From: Klebsiella sp. RHBSTW-00484 | Lineage (GTDB): Bacteria; Pseudomonadota; Gammaproteobacteria; Enterobacterales; Enterobacteriaceae | Assembly (NCBI RefSeq): GCF_013705725.1 | Contig: NZ_CP055481.1 | Span: forward strand, 5,642,001 to 5,706,000 | Direction of reading: 5' to 3' | DNA length: 64,000 nucleotides | In this document: piece after piece, positions 1 through 12,164 of the stretch | Layout: each line of letters opens with the position of its first letter | Position numbering within the stretch: the stretch's first letter is position 1 | Translations under genes and position numbers: made by a program | Notes under the pieces: model-generated | Told to the model about the DNA's origin: nothing | What the model saw: only the letters and a program-made list of their open reading frames with translations | Database searches by the model: none

Positions 1-1
1 C

Positions 2-1042
2 CAGCACGTCAAAGTGGGTGATATCGTTCATAAAGGCCAACCGCTTTATGAACTGGATGTTTCACGTAATACCATTAATGGCAATGTCAGCACCGCACAG
101 ATTGAGGTCATCAATGAGAAAATAGCCAATGCTCAGGATATCATCAACAAGCTTTCGCATAATAAGGCTGAAACGCTAAGCGCTCTGGATAAACAAATAA
201 AAACCACTCGTGACTCACTGGCCGAAACTAATCGTATGCTGGCAAATACTCAGGTTGGCTTGAAAAAAATGCATAATAACCTGGCCAGCTATGATAAATA
301 CCTGAAAGATGGTATGATCACCAAAGATCAGTATAACTATCAGCATTCGTTATATTTCCAGCAGCAAAGCGCTTATCAATCTCTGGTGAGCCAAAAGATG
401 CAGCTGGAGTCCCAACTTACGCAAACGAATAGTGACAAAGTTACTAAAGCGGCGGATTTTGACAATCAGGTATCCAGCCAACATAACCAAATTAATGATT
501 ATAAAAACCAGCTAGTGGAGTCAAATGCTAATGGTAATATCATTATTAAAGCCACTACCGATGGAAAAATAGAATCACTAGCCGTTACCAAAGGTCAGAT
601 GGTCGAAAACGGCAGCAGCCTAGCCCAAATAAAACCGACCGGGGATATTGAATATTACCTTATCCTTTGGCTGCCCAATAATACCATTCCCTACGTAAGG
701 CCAGGTGACACGATAAATATTCGCTATGATGCATTTCCGGCGGATAAGTTTGGTCAGTTCCCTGGAAAGGTGCTAAGCATCTCGTCAGTTCCGGCATCAC
801 GTCAGGAGATGGCCGAATATACTAACGTTAATAATGGTACTAATCAGCAGGAACTGGCGCTGTACAAGGCCATTATAAAAATTAAAGATAAAACGTTTAG
901 TTACAATGGAAAAACGCTCACCCTCTCTAATGGCCTTAAGGCTCAGGCGGTCGTTTTCCTCGAAGAACGCCCGCTTTATATGTGGATGTTTACCCCTTTC
1001 TATAAAATGACGCAAAGCGTGAGTGGTCCGATCGATGAATAA
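2..1042 (+). CDS. HlyD-family membrane fusion protein of a peptide exporter (5' end outside window)
   Basis: Adaptor subunit of a type I secretion system, bridging an inner-membrane ABC transporter and an outer-membrane channel. The reading frame is open to the window edge (residues Q-H-V-K precede the first possible start), so the N-terminus and membrane anchor lie upstream. The visible part starts in the lipoyl-like half-motif (KVGDIVHKGQPLYELD), continues through a long coiled-coil hairpin (roughly residues 30-170 of the visible part), returns to a second lipoyl half (GKIESLAVTKGQMVENGSSL) and ends in a beta-barrel region. Its stop codon overlaps the start of the downstream transporter gene, so the two are translationally coupled. 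The cargo gene is not visible. Family assignment is sure; substrate is not. Confidence 0.88.
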   Translation, partial: QHVKVGDIVHKGQPLYELDVSRNTINGNVSTAQIEVINEKIANAQDIINKLSHNKAETLSALDKQIKTTRDSLAETNRMLANTQVGLKKMHNNLASYDKYLKDGMITKDQYNYQHSLYFQQQSAYQSLVSQKMQLESQLTQTNSDKVTKAADFDNQVSSQHNQINDYKNQLVESNANGNIIIKATTDGKIESLAVTKGQMVENGSSLAQIKPTGDIEYYLILWLPNNTIPYVRPGDTINIRYDAFPADKFGQFPGKVLSISSVPASRQEMAEYTNVNNGTNQQELALYKAIIKIKDKTFSYNGKTLTLSNGLKAQAVVFLEERPLYMWMFTPFYKMTQSVSGPIDE

Positions 1043-3158
1043 AGTACTGTTTAAAACCATTACGGATAAACTCAATTTTTCGCTCCGCCATAAAACACCG
1101 GTCATTTTACAGTCAGAGGCTGCCGAATGCGGCATCGCCTGTCTGGCAATGGTGTGTGGCTTTTACGGCCTCAATATCGATCTATTTAACTTCCGTCATC
1201 GCTACGGCAGCCCCTCTCAGGGCGTCACGCTGATGTCATTAAGTAAAACGGCGGAACATGCCGGACTAAAAAGCCGGGCACTTTCTCTCGACCTCGATGA
1301 AATAAAACAGCTAAAGCTCCCCTGCATTATCCACTGGGGTATGAACCACTACGTTGTACTGACTAAAGTACGTAAAAGTAGCTTTATCGTTCATGATCCG
1401 GCGTTGGGGAAACGGGTTATTGGCATTCAGGAGATGTCCAATAACTTTACCGGCGTTGCGCTGGAACTGTGGCCAGATCAAAACTTCCAACAGGAACAGG
1501 CAAAGTCACGCCTGCGCCTACTGGACCTGATGCGTAACATTGTCGGTCTCAAATCCGTCCTGCTAAAGATCTTTGCCTTTTCAGTAGTTGTTGAAGCCAT
1601 TGGTTTGTTACTACCTATTGGTACGCAACTGGTAACTGACCATGTCATCATGGCCCACGACCAGAGCCTACTTTCGGTCATCTGTATTGGCCTGGTGTTC
1701 TTTACGCTCTTTCGCACCTTTATCAGTATGCTGCGGGCATGGACCTCATTAACGTTAAATACCCTGACCAATATTCAATGGAAAACCACGCTGTTCGATC
1801 ATCTGGCGAGCTTGCCGCTATCCTTTTTTGAAAAGCGCCATTTAGGCGATATTCAGTCTCGTTTTTCATCACTGGATACTATTCGCTCGACGTTTACCAA
1901 TAGCATTGTTACCGGCATTATCGACTCAATCATGACGATTGGTCTGCTGGTTATGTTAACCCTATACGGCGGCTGGCTGGTTTGGGTCGTGGTAGGCTTT
2001 ACGTTATGCTACGCCATCATGCGTTTTGCCACCTACAGCTTCTACCGTCGCGTTGCCGAAGAGCAGGTTATCAAAGGCGCGCGCTCCAGTTCGCACTTTA
2101 TGGAGTCGCTGTATGGTATCTCAACGATTAAAGCACTGAACTTAAAAGAGCGTCGCTCGCAGCACTGGTTAAATATTAATATTGACGCCTGTAATGCCGG
2201 GATTAAACAAACCCGCTTCGATATGATGTTTGGCGGTATCAATACCTTTATTACCTCAATCGACCAGGTCGCCGTACTCTGGCTGGGTGCGATGATGGTT
2301 ATTGATAACAATATGACCCTCGGTATGTTTATGGCCTTTAACGCCTATCGCGGGCAATTCTCGCAGCGTGCATCTAGCCTGATCGACCTCGTCATGCAGC
2401 TACGTATGCTGTCGTTACATAATGAGCGTCTTTCCGAAATTGTCTTTAGCGAGCCAGAAAAAGAGCTGCCTTCACGGCGCGTTTTTGCTGAAAATTCTGG
2501 CGTTAAATTAGAAGTGAAGAATCTCAGCTATCAGTACGATCCGTTCTCACAGCCTATTTTTTCTAATTTAAACATTACCGTTGAACCAGGGGAATCAGTG
2601 GCACTGATCGGCCCTTCAGGCGTCGGTAAGACCACCCTGTTGAAAGTGATGTGCGGACTGCTCGCTCCGACTAGCGGCGATGTAATAGCCGATAACCTCG
2701 ATATTCAAAAAATTGGCCTTAATAACTTCCGTCTTGGAACGGCCTGCGTCCTCCAGGAAGACCGCCTTTTTTCTGGCTCACTTATCGATAATATCAGCGG
2801 TTTTGAAGATAACGCCGATATGGATTTCATCATCGAATGTGCGCGCAGGTGCAATATTCATGATGAAATTATGAAAATGCCCATGGGTTACGAAACGATT
2901 GTCGGTGAACTGGGTTTAGGTATCTCCGGCGGGCAAAAACAGCGAATCTTAATCGCCCGCGCGCTCTATCGTAAACCCAGCATTCTGTTTATGGATGAAG
3001 CCACCAGCCATCTCGACCTTAAAAATGAATCGGTCATTAACCAATCTATATCTGGTTTAAGTATTACCCGCATTATTGTTGCTCATCGGCCATCCACCAT
3101 TGCCTCAGCCGATCGCATCATTGATTTATCTCAGCCCAGAACATTAGCAACAGCGTAA
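1035..3158 (+). CDS. Bacteriocin-type ABC transporter with N-terminal C39 peptidase
   Basis: Inner-membrane exporter that cleaves a double-glycine leader from a peptide and pumps it out. The N-terminal C39 cysteine peptidase domain (about residues 20-145) shows Gln26 and catalytic Cys32 in AECGIACLAMV, a His in MNHYVVL and an Asp in VHDPALG. A membrane domain with several hydrophobic segments follows (about 165-440), then an ATPase with Walker A GPSGVGKTTLLK, signature LGISGGQKQR and Walker B ILFMDEATSHLD. I chose the ATG at 1035, which overlaps the hlyD-like stop by 8 bp; a GTG four codons upstream is possible. All catalytic residues are present, so the exporter looks functional. Colicin V (CvaB)-type systems are the nearest known model; the cargo must lie left of the window. 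Confidence 0.9.
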   Translation: MNKVLFKTITDKLNFSLRHKTPVILQSEAAECGIACLAMVCGFYGLNIDLFNFRHRYGSPSQGVTLMSLSKTAEHAGLKSRALSLDLDEIKQLKLPCIIHWGMNHYVVLTKVRKSSFIVHDPALGKRVIGIQEMSNNFTGVALELWPDQNFQQEQAKSRLRLLDLMRNIVGLKSVLLKIFAFSVVVEAIGLLLPIGTQLVTDHVIMAHDQSLLSVICIGLVFFTLFRTFISMLRAWTSLTLNTLTNIQWKTTLFDHLASLPLSFFEKRHLGDIQSRFSSLDTIRSTFTNSIVTGIIDSIMTIGLLVMLTLYGGWLVWVVVGFTLCYAIMRFATYSFYRRVAEEQVIKGARSSSHFMESLYGISTIKALNLKERRSQHWLNINIDACNAGIKQTRFDMMFGGINTFITSIDQVAVLWLGAMMVIDNNMTLGMFMAFNAYRGQFSQRASSLIDLVMQLRMLSLHNERLSEIVFSEPEKELPSRRVFAENSGVKLEVKNLSYQYDPFSQPIFSNLNITVEPGESVALIGPSGVGKTTLLKVMCGLLAPTSGDVIADNLDIQKIGLNNFRLGTACVLQEDRLFSGSLIDNISGFEDNADMDFIIECARRCNIHDEIMKMPMGYETIVGELGLGISGGQKQRILIARALYRKPSILFMDEATSHLDLKNESVINQSISGLSITRIIVAHRPSTIASADRIIDLSQPRTLATA

Positions 3159-3181
3159 TCACCCAGGAAAAGGAGAACCAT

Positions 3182-4045
3182 ATGCAAGGAACATTTATTG
3201 GTTTTAATACCGCAGGGATAAAATATGAAGATAGTTTTTTAGCTTTAATGCTTAAAACTAAACAGCAAGATCATCTCTGCCAGACCTATTATCTCCAGGC
3301 TCAGGTGCTTGCTGACCTACTGCTAGTGCTGCAACACAGAATGATGATCGTACTGCAGCGCTTAAAGAATGAAGGTGAAAGCTATCAGGCTGAGCTGGTT
3401 GCATTCAATGAACAACTTCTCGCCAATACGCCAACGGTTGAAATGTCAGAACTGGAGCAACCCAATCCAGAGCGGCGTATTATGTCGATCACGCTAAAAC
3501 CCGGCGAGAGCTGGTCAATGCTTATTCTTGTTCTACAAAACGAACAAATCGCCTCGCTGCGCATTGACGACATGCAAGTTGAAGCGCTGCTGATTGGAAT
3601 TCAACAGGCGTTAAAAAACACCGGCGATGATGCAGTAATTGAGTATTTAGGCTCATCGCTGGATTTTCTGATGTTGTATGCCGTGGATTTAACTAATACC
3701 CAGAGCGTCGATTACCAACAATACATTCAGGATGAGTGGAAACTGAATCTCTTTTCGCACTATCTGGGCGTACTATTCTGTTGTGATACAGATGAAGGTA
3801 AGAAGATTGTCTCCGGAGCAGTCATTAAAACCAGCGTTCCGCATCCATCAGAATATGAAAATAGCATCGTGATGCGCTTAATCGAGAGAAGTCCAAAACT
3901 AAAAGAAATTCATGCACAACATCAACCCAGCCAAATATTTAGCCAAATCATTCCGTCTCAGCCGGGGAAAATGATGACGCTGGAAGAGTGTTTACGTCCT
4001 TTGCATGCCTTCTACCTTGAAACCAAGGCACAAATCAACGCTTAG
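3182..4045 (+). CDS. yjeJ: YjeJ-like protein of unknown function
   Basis: A 287-residue cytoplasmic protein with no signal peptide or membrane segment. The N-terminus (GFNTAGIKYEDSFLALMLK, then a Leu-rich LADLLLVLQHRM helix) resembles what I remember of E. coli YjeJ, and yjeJ is the neighbour of yjeI in E. coli, so position supports the name. Function is unknown. It starts 23 bp after the ABC transporter stop with a good ribosome site (AAGGAG), so it may be cotranscribed with the exporter genes; that arrangement differs from E. coli and is worth noting. The symbol rests on memory of a short N-terminal similarity plus synteny. Confidence 0.6.
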   Translation: MQGTFIGFNTAGIKYEDSFLALMLKTKQQDHLCQTYYLQAQVLADLLLVLQHRMMIVLQRLKNEGESYQAELVAFNEQLLANTPTVEMSELEQPNPERRIMSITLKPGESWSMLILVLQNEQIASLRIDDMQVEALLIGIQQALKNTGDDAVIEYLGSSLDFLMLYAVDLTNTQSVDYQQYIQDEWKLNLFSHYLGVLFCCDTDEGKKIVSGAVIKTSVPHPSEYENSIVMRLIERSPKLKEIHAQHQPSQIFSQIIPSQPGKMMTLEECLRPLHAFYLETKAQINA

Positions 4046-4091
4046 CCCTGAAAGCAGTGCCTCACTTCACGAAAGAGAGGCACCTGTTAAA

Positions 4092-4445
4092 TCAGTTCGG
4101 GCACTTATAAACCTGGCCATTCATTTGGCTATCGGTCGGGACAAAGCTCGACAGCAGGTTCTGCGTCGGGCTGCTGACACCGTAAATCACGTTGCCGCCC
4201 ATTTCTGCCGCCTGGTTACGCAGGGCGTTTGCTGCACCGCGCATAGAGCCGCCTTCATCGCCATTCTGCCCGGATAACCAGTTACTTTGCGTACCCGTCG
4301 CGGTTCCTAACAGCTGGCATTCCGAACCCGGTTTATCTTCGACGAAGCGGACGTTCTGGCCCCCAGAGCTCAGTTCGTTGCTGGAGCTGCAACCTGCTAA
4401 CAATAATGCTGCGCCGACAATCCCTGCTAAATATTTTACCTGCAT
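4092..4445 (-). CDS. yjeI: YjeI-like outer-membrane/periplasmic lipoprotein (DUF4156)
   Basis: Small lipoprotein of 117 residues. Starting at the ATG at 4445 gives a lipoprotein signal peptide (MQVKYLAGIVGAALLLAGCSSS) with lipobox LLAGC, cleaved before Cys19. A longer reading frame upstream adds an implausible Cys/Arg-rich leader and was rejected. The mature part contains SECQLLGTATGTQSNW and a Gly/Asn-rich stretch typical of the DUF4156 family. It lies directly downstream of groL on the same strand, as in E. coli, but the groSL terminator separates them, so it probably has its own promoter. Function is unknown. Confidence 0.85.
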   Translation of the reverse strand: MQVKYLAGIVGAALLLAGCSSSNELSSGGQNVRFVEDKPGSECQLLGTATGTQSNWLSGQNGDEGGSMRGAANALRNQAAEMGGNVIYGVSSPTQNLLSSFVPTDSQMNGQVYKCPN

Positions 4446-4511
4446 GTTATTCCCCACGATCAATGAGCTGGACGCGCTGGCCCGGATGTACAACCTTATA
4501 CTAAAAAGTCG

Positions 4512-4556
4512 ACAAAAAGAAAAACCCCCGAGCATTTCTGCCCGAGGGTTTCTTGG
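4512..4556 (-). terminator. Rho-independent terminator of groSL
   Basis: Read on the minus strand after the groL stop, an ACCCTCGGGCA...TGCTCGGGGGT hairpin (with a few G-U pairs) is followed by a T-rich tract (TTTTTCTTTTTG). Confidence 0.8.
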
Positions 4557-4579
4557 TATCTAAGGGGTATAGCGCACGA

Positions 4580-6253
<1,674 letters not shown>

Positions 6254-6270
6254 TCAGTGTCGTTCGCGGA

Positions 6271-6597
<327 letters not shown>

Positions 6598-6645
6598 TTA
6601 TGGATGACGCCGGTCCGCACACTGTTTTCCGGCTAGTGCCCTGAG

Positions 6646-6680
6646 AGATGGGGATGGGGATTTCCCGCTTCAAGGGGAAA
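6646..6680 (-). promoter_or_regulatory. Sigma-32 (heat-shock) promoter of groSL
   Basis: On the minus strand, CCCCTTGAA (-35) and CCCCATCT (-10) are separated by about 15 bp. This closely matches the known E. coli groE sigma-32 promoter. It lies about 85 bp upstream of the groS start. Confidence 0.85.
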
Positions 6681-6797
6681 ACTAAAAAAAAATTTGCCGT
6701 CGTGCTCTTACGCACACAAAAATGCGGCTGCAGCCAGCCGTCATAAGCAAAAGCGATTGTGATACCATTCATTTTTTGCCGGGCGCAAGGTTGAATC

Positions 6798-8048
6798 ATG
6801 AGTGGTTTGAAACAGGAGTTGGGGCTTGCTCAAGGAGTAGGGTTACTTTCCACATCATTACTGGGAACCGGTGTCTTTGCCGTTCCGGCACTGGCCGCGT
6901 TGGTCGCCGGTGACAATAGCCTGTGGGCCTGGCCTGCGTTGATCCTTCTGGTGTTCCCGATAGCTATCGTCTTTGCCATCCTTGGTCGCCATTTTCCCAG
7001 CGCAGGCGGCGTCGCGCATTTTGTTGATACGGCCTTTGGCCCGCGCCTGGCTCGCGTTACCGGCTGGCTATTTTTATCGGTGATCCCGGTAGGACTGCCT
7101 GCTGCGCTGCATATTGCCACCGGCTTTGGTCAGGCGCTTTTTGGCTGGCATGATAGCCAGTTACTGCTGGCCGAGCTGGGAACGCTGGCGATTATCTGGT
7201 GGGTCGGCTCACGCGGTGCCAGCTCCAGCGCCAATCTGCAAACGTTGGTTGCGGTCCTCATTGTCGCGTTAATCGTCGCTATCTGGTGGCGTGGCGGAAT
7301 CAACCCAACGCAGATCCCCTTTCCTGCCGCTGCTGATATCGACAGTTCACAGCTTTTCTCTGCGCTCTCGGTGATGTTCTGGTGTTTTGTCGGCCTTGAG
7401 GCTTTCGCTCATCTGGCGTCTGAATTTAAGCAACCGGAACGTGATTTCCCTCGCGCGTTGATGATTGGCTTATTGCTCGCAGGTTCCGTCTACTGGGCCT
7501 GTACCGTACTGGTTCTGCATTTTCATGCCTTTGGCGAAGAGATGGCCGCCGCTGCGTCATTGCCCAATATCGTCGTGCGTCTGTTCGGCGTTCAGGCACT
7601 GTGGATTGCCTGCGTTATTGGCTACCTCGCCTGCTTCGCCAGCCTCAACATTTATATTCAGAGCTTTGCCCGCCTGGTCTGGTCGCAAGCGCAATACAAA
7701 CCAGATAGCTATCTGGCCCGGTTGTCGCCACGGCAAATTCCGCACAATGCATTGAATGCGGTGCTGGGCTGTTGTGTGATCAGCGCTCTGTGCATTTATG
7801 CACTCAATATCAATCTCGATGCCCTGATCGTCTACGCTAACGGCATTTTCATCATGATCTATCTGTTGTGCATGCTGGCGGGCTGTCGGTTACTTCAGGG
7901 GCGTTATCGCGTACTGGCGGCGATTGGCAGCGTGCTGTGCCTGCTGCTGCTGGCGATGGTTGGCTGGAAGAGCCTGTACGCATTTATCATGCTGGCGGTG
8001 CTGTGGCTGTTTTTACCAAAGCGCAGATTAGCCGAGAGGATACGATAG
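6798..8048 (+). CDS. yjeH: Methionine/branched-chain amino acid exporter YjeH
   Basis: Inner-membrane transporter of the APC superfamily; E. coli YjeH exports L-methionine and branched-chain amino acids. The 416-residue protein opens with SGLKQELGLAQGVGLLSTSLLGTGVF, the first-helix Gly-rich motif of APC transporters, and shows about 11-12 hydrophobic segments. It is divergent from groS, with 233 bp between the two start codons, and convergent with fxsA (26 bp between stops). Position and length match E. coli. Confidence 0.93.
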   Translation: MSGLKQELGLAQGVGLLSTSLLGTGVFAVPALAALVAGDNSLWAWPALILLVFPIAIVFAILGRHFPSAGGVAHFVDTAFGPRLARVTGWLFLSVIPVGLPAALHIATGFGQALFGWHDSQLLLAELGTLAIIWWVGSRGASSSANLQTLVAVLIVALIVAIWWRGGINPTQIPFPAAADIDSSQLFSALSVMFWCFVGLEAFAHLASEFKQPERDFPRALMIGLLLAGSVYWACTVLVLHFHAFGEEMAAAASLPNIVVRLFGVQALWIACVIGYLACFASLNIYIQSFARLVWSQAQYKPDSYLARLSPRQIPHNALNAVLGCCVISALCIYALNINLDALIVYANGIFIMIYLLCMLAGCRLLQGRYRVLAAIGSVLCLLLLAMVGWKSLYAFIMLAVLWLFLPKRRLAERIR

Positions 8049-8074
8049 GCCGGGGCTGCCCGGCCTGAGGAATC

Positions 8075-8551
8075 TTAGTCGCGGCGATCGTCTTTATGAT
8101 CCAGACGGTCGCGCTCGTCGTCTTTACGCTGATACTCACCTTCAAAAGTATCACCGCCGCCCGTTCCGGCGCTAAATCCACCGCCCGGCATCCGGCTAAA
8201 GCGCAGGTGCGGCATCAGCTTCAACGTCAGGTGTTTCTGTACCGGCGGCAACAGCAGCAGCAGACCCAGGAAGTCGGTGAAGAATCCCGGCAACAGCAGC
8301 AGCAAACCCGCGATAATCAGCGATACGCTTTTGATCATCTCAGCAGCCGGACTCTCCCCTGCCGCCATTTTCTGCTGCATCAGCATGAGGTTTTTAAAGC
8401 CCTGGTTTTTCACCAGCGATATCCCCACCACCGAGCTAAAGATCACCAGAATCAGCGTCAGCAGTACCCCAAGCACATGGGCGACCTGGATAAAGATCGA
8501 TATCTCAATGTAAACGTATAAAAAAACGGCAATTAACGGAATCCAACGCAC
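8075..8551 (-). CDS. fxsA: FxsA cytoplasmic-membrane protein
   Basis: Small inner-membrane protein; in E. coli its overexpression relieves F-plasmid exclusion of phage T7. I chose the GTG at 8551 (giving 158 residues, as in E. coli) because AAGGAG sits six bases before it; the ATG five codons upstream overlaps this ribosome site. Hydrophobic segments include the N-terminal LYVYIEISIFIQVAHVLGVLLTLILVI and SVSLIIAGLLLLLPGFFTDFLGLLLLLP, followed by a Gly-rich then charged tail (DDERDRLDHKDDRRD) that is cytoplasmic. Intact. Confidence 0.93.
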   Translation of the reverse strand: MRWIPLIAVFLYVYIEISIFIQVAHVLGVLLTLILVIFSSVVGISLVKNQGFKNLMLMQQKMAAGESPAAEMIKSVSLIIAGLLLLLPGFFTDFLGLLLLLPPVQKHLTLKLMPHLRFSRMPGGGFSAGTGGGDTFEGEYQRKDDERDRLDHKDDRRD

Positions 8552-8687
8552 CGGCGTCTCCTTCATTAACAGACGCCGATGTCGGCGCCCGTAGTCATAG
8601 ATGTGCTATTCGCATTGGTAAGATGTTGGGCCAAAGCGCCATTTTTCAATCGTAAAAAAAGCTTATTTTTTTCAAGAATGGAAAAGC

Positions 8688-8703
8688 GGTGATTCATTTC
8701 ACA
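8688..8703 (+). promoter_or_regulatory. Probable CRP-binding site upstream of aspA
   Basis: GGTGATTCATTTCACA matches the CRP consensus TGTGA-N6-TCACA in nine of ten positions. It lies 187 bp before the aspA start in the 338-bp fxsA-aspA gap. aspA is known to be CRP-activated in E. coli. The rest of the gap is AT-rich and holds no gene that I can see. Confidence 0.55.
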
Positions 8704-8889
8704 AATTAATAATTCTTATAGAATTCACTACATAATAAGTGATCAGGATGACTGATATTCGCTATCATCAGCATATGATCGTGGGCACCGGGCCGGTTAA
8801 AGAAATAATCTGCGGCTAGAAAATGCGCGAGATCTCATAAATTCTGCGTATTGGGTGAATTCATATAGCAGCTTGAAAAGAAGGTTCAC

Positions 8890-10326
8890 ATGTTAAACAA
8901 CATTCGTATCGAAGAAGATCTGTTGGGTACCAGGGAAGTTCCAGCTGACGCCTACTACGGCGTTCATACTCTGAGAGCGATTGAAAACTTCTACATCAGC
9001 AACAGCAAAATCAGCGACATCCCTGAATTTGTCCGGGGCATGGTGATGGTGAAGAAGGCCGCAGCGCTGGCTAACAAGGAACTTCAAACTATCCCCAGGA
9101 GCGTAGCGAACTCGATTATCGCCGCCTGCGACGAGGTGCTGAATAACGGTAAATGCATGGACCAGTTCCCGGTTGACGTATTCCAGGGCGGCGCAGGTAC
9201 CTCCGTTAACATGAACACCAACGAAGTGCTGGCGAACATCGGCCTTGAGCTGATGGGTCACCAGAAAGGTGAATACCAGTACCTCAACCCTAACGATCAC
9301 GTTAATAAATGCCAGTCCACCAACGATGCCTACCCGACCGGTTTCCGCATCGCGGTCTACGCCTCAATCCTCAAACTGATCGATGCCATCAACCAGCTTG
9401 GCGAAGGTTTCCAGCATAAAGCCGTTGAATTTCAGGACATTCTGAAAATGGGCCGTACCCAACTGCAGGATGCGGTACCGATGACCCTCGGCCAGGAATT
9501 TCATGCATTTAGCGTTCTACTGAACGAAGAAACCAAATGCATTCTGCGCACTGCTGAACTGCTACTGGAAGTGAACCTCGGCGCGACCGCCATCGGTACC
9601 CGCCTGAACACCCCGGATGGCTATCAACAGTTGGCGGTACAAAAGCTGGCAGAAGTCAGCGGCCTACCGGTTGTACCGGCAGAAGATCTGATTGAAGCCA
9701 CTTCAGACTGCGGTGCCTACGTGATGGTACACAGCTCCCTGAAGCGTCTGGCGGTCAAAATGTCCAAAATCTGTAACGACCTGCGCCTGCTCTCTTCTGG
9801 CCCACGCGCTGGCCTGAACGAAATCAACCTGCCAGAACTGCAGGCGGGTTCTTCCATCATGCCAGCCAAGGTTAACCCGGTGGTGCCGGAAGTTGTGAAT
9901 CAGGTCTGTTTCAAAGTTATCGGCAACGACACCACCGTCACCATGGCTTCCGAAGCCGGTCAGCTACAGCTGAATGTCATGGAACCAGTCATTGGCCAGG
10001 CAATGTTTGAATCTATCCATATCCTGACCAACGCCTGCTACAACCTGCTGGAAAAATGCGTGAGCGGCATCACCGCCAACAAAGCGGTATGTGAAAGCTA
10101 CGTCTATAACTCGATTGGCATCGTCACCTATCTCAACCCGTATATCGGCCACCACAATGGCGATATCGTCGGCAAAATTTGCGCCGAAACGGGCAAGAGC
10201 GTCAGGGACGTGGTGCTTGAGCGCGGACTACTGACCGCAGCCGAGCTGGATGACATCTTCTCTGCGCAGAACCTGATGCATCCGGCCTATAAAGCGAAGC
10301 GATACACCGATGAAAGCGAACAGTAA
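8890..10326 (+). CDS. aspA: Aspartate ammonia-lyase (aspartase)
   Basis: Converts L-aspartate to fumarate and ammonia, feeding fumarate respiration. The 478-residue cytoplasmic enzyme has the fumarase/aspartase signature [11 protein letters not shown] (about residues 321-331), with the mobile-loop catalytic Ser in SSIMP, and the substrate-binding [10 protein letters not shown] and [14 protein letters not shown] segments. It is followed by its own terminator and then dcuA, which supplies aspartate/fumarate exchange, so the two genes work together under anaerobic growth. Confidence 0.98.
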   Translation: MLNNIRIEEDLLGTREVPADAYYGVHTLRAIENFYISNSKISDIPEFVRGMVMVKKAAALANKELQTIPRSVANSIIAACDEVLNNGKCMDQFPVDVFQGGAGTSVNMNTNEVLANIGLELMGHQKGEYQYLNPNDHVNKCQSTNDAYPTGFRIAVYASILKLIDAINQLGEGFQHKAVEFQDILKMGRTQLQDAVPMTLGQEFHAFSVLLNEETKCILRTAELLLEVNLGATAIGTRLNTPDGYQQLAVQKLAEVSGLPVVPAEDLIEATSDCGAYVMVHSSLKRLAVKMSKICNDLRLLSSGPRAGLNEINLPELQAGSSIMPAKVNPVVPEVVNQVCFKVIGNDTTVTMASEAGQLQLNVMEPVIGQAMFESIHILTNACYNLLEKCVSGITANKAVCESYVYNSIGIVTYLNPYIGHHNGDIVGKICAETGKSVRDVVLERGLLTAAELDDIFSAQNLMHPAYKAKRYTDESEQ

Positions 10327-10349
10327 GCTTTCAGATTAAACTAACCACA

Positions 10350-10378
10350 GGCATGTCAGCGATGACATGCCTTTTTTG
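10350..10378 (+). terminator. Rho-independent terminator after aspA
   Basis: Perfect 9-bp stem GGCATGTCA/TGACATGCC with loop GCGA, followed by a run of six T residues. It sits between aspA and dcuA. Confidence 0.88.
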
Positions 10379-10444
10379 TTCTTACAGCTCCACCAAATTA
10401 CAACAATCCAATATCAACTTGTTAATAAAACAAGGAAGGCATAT

Positions 10445-11746
10445 ATGTTTAGTGCAGAACTCGTTATTGTCCTGCTGGCTATTTATCTGGGAGCCAGACT
10501 CGGGGGCATCGGCATTGGTTTTGCCGGTGGCCTGGGCGTCCTCGTCCTGACCCTCGTCTTTCAAATTCAACCCGGCGCGATACCCTTCGACGTCATCGAA
10601 ATCATTATGGCGGTCATCGCCGCTATCGCTGCCATGCAGGTCGCCGGGGGGATGGACTATCTGGTCAGCCTCGCCGAACGAATGCTCCGGCGTCATCCTA
10701 AATACATCACCTTTCTCGCCCCGTTGGTCACCTGGTTTATGACCGTGCTGGCGGGAACCGGGCATACCGCATTCTCCACTCTGCCGGTTATCACCGAAGT
10801 GGCGAAAGAGCAGGGTATTCGTCCCTCACGCCCGCTCTCTATCGCCGTGGTGGCCTCGCAGATTGCGATTACCGCCTCGCCGATTTCCGCGGCAGTGGTG
10901 TTCTTTGCCGGGATCCTCGAACCGCTGGGTGTGAGCTACCTGACCCTGCTGGCGATCTGTATTCCGGTAACCCTGGTTGCCGTCATGCTCACCGCCATCG
11001 TGTGTAACTTCCTCGGCTGTGAGCTTAAAGATGACCCTGTCTACCAGGAGCGTCTGGCAAAAGGGGAAGTCAAACTGCGCGGTAGCCAGGTGTTTGAGCT
11101 TAAGCCACACGCCAGACGCTCCGTATTGCTGTTCCTGGTCGGTATCGTGGCGGTGATGTTCTACGCCACCGCCATCAGCGATACCGTTGGCCTGATTCAA
11201 AACCCGGTCCTGCCGCGTAATGAAGCGATTGTGGTGTTTATGCTGACCATCGCCACGCTGATTAGCATCACCTGCAAAATCGATACTGGTGAAGTGCTTA
11301 ACGCCAGCACGTTTAAATCAGGGATGAGCGCCTGCGTCTGCGTGCTCGGCGTCGCCTGGCTGGGGGATACCTTCGTCAAAGCGCACATTAGCGATATCCA
11401 GACCGTCGCGGGCGACCTGCTGCACAACTATCCGTGGCTGCTGGCGGTGGTGTTATTCTTCGCCGCGACGCTGCTTTACTCTCAGGCCGCCACCACCAAG
11501 GCGCTGATGCCCGCCGCGCTCCTGCTCGGCGTGACGCCGCTAACCGCCATCGCCTCGTTTGCCGCCGTCTCCGCGCTGTTCGTCCTGCCGACTTACCCGA
11601 CGCTGCTGGCGGCGGTCGAAATGGATGACACCGGCTCGACCCGCATTGGTAAATACGTCTTCAACCATGCTTTCCTGATCCCCGGCGTGATCGCCATTAC
11701 GCTGTGCGTGATCCTCGGGTTTATCTTTGGTGGCATCATGCTGTAA
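10445..11746 (+). CDS. dcuA: Anaerobic C4-dicarboxylate antiporter DcuA
   Basis: Inner-membrane exchanger of aspartate, fumarate, malate and succinate. The 433-residue protein starts at the ATG at 10445 ([21 protein letters not shown]), preceded by AAGGAAGG; an upstream in-frame start would run into the aspA terminator. It has about ten hydrophobic segments and the family motifs [24 protein letters not shown] and [13 protein letters not shown]. Length and position downstream of aspA match E. coli. Confidence 0.96.
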   Translation: MFSAELVIVLLAIYLGARLGGIGIGFAGGLGVLVLTLVFQIQPGAIPFDVIEIIMAVIAAIAAMQVAGGMDYLVSLAERMLRRHPKYITFLAPLVTWFMTVLAGTGHTAFSTLPVITEVAKEQGIRPSRPLSIAVVASQIAITASPISAAVVFFAGILEPLGVSYLTLLAICIPVTLVAVMLTAIVCNFLGCELKDDPVYQERLAKGEVKLRGSQVFELKPHARRSVLLFLVGIVAVMFYATAISDTVGLIQNPVLPRNEAIVVFMLTIATLISITCKIDTGEVLNASTFKSGMSACVCVLGVAWLGDTFVKAHISDIQTVAGDLLHNYPWLLAVVLFFAATLLYSQAATTKALMPAALLLGVTPLTAIASFAAVSALFVLPTYPTLLAAVEMDDTGSTRIGKYVFNHAFLIPGVIAITLCVILGFIFGGIML

Positions 11747-11840
11747 ATCTCTTCAAATTCGGGCCAGATCCTGGCCCGTTTCGTTAATCCCCTTTATCTT
11801 GCGTGCTATAGTGCCTCTTTTCGCTGATACGAGGTTCGCG

Positions 11841-12164
11841 ATGACTACGCCTGATGCTGTTGTTGTACTCTGTACCGCGCCGGATGAAGCAACCGCCCAG
11901 GATCTGGCGGCCAAGGTGCTGGCGGAAAAACTCGCCGCCTGCGCCACTCTCCTGCCGGGAGCGACTTCGCTCTACTATTGGGAAGGGAAACTGGAGCAGG
12001 AGTATGAAGTGCAAATGCTGCTGAAAACCGACCTCGCCCACCAGCAGGCGTTGCTGGACTGCCTGAAGTCCCATCACCCGTATCAAACCCCTGAACTTCT
12101 GGTTCTGCCCGTCATTCATGGAGACAACGATTACCTCTCATGGCTCAACGCATCATTACGCTGA
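11841..12164 (+). CDS. cutA: Divalent-cation tolerance protein CutA
   Basis: Small trimeric PII-like cytoplasmic protein linked to copper tolerance in E. coli; its exact role is unresolved. Start chosen at the ATG at 11841 ([23 protein letters not shown]), giving 107 residues; E. coli CutA has 112. Conserved [21 protein letters not shown] and [13 protein letters not shown] are present. Its 3' end overlaps the start of dsbD by 25 bp, so cutA and dsbD are cotranscribed and coupled. Confidence 0.95.
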   Translation: MTTPDAVVVLCTAPDEATAQDLAAKVLAEKLAACATLLPGATSLYYWEGKLEQEYEVQMLLKTDLAHQQALLDCLKSHHPYQTPELLVLPVIHGDNDYLSWLNASLR

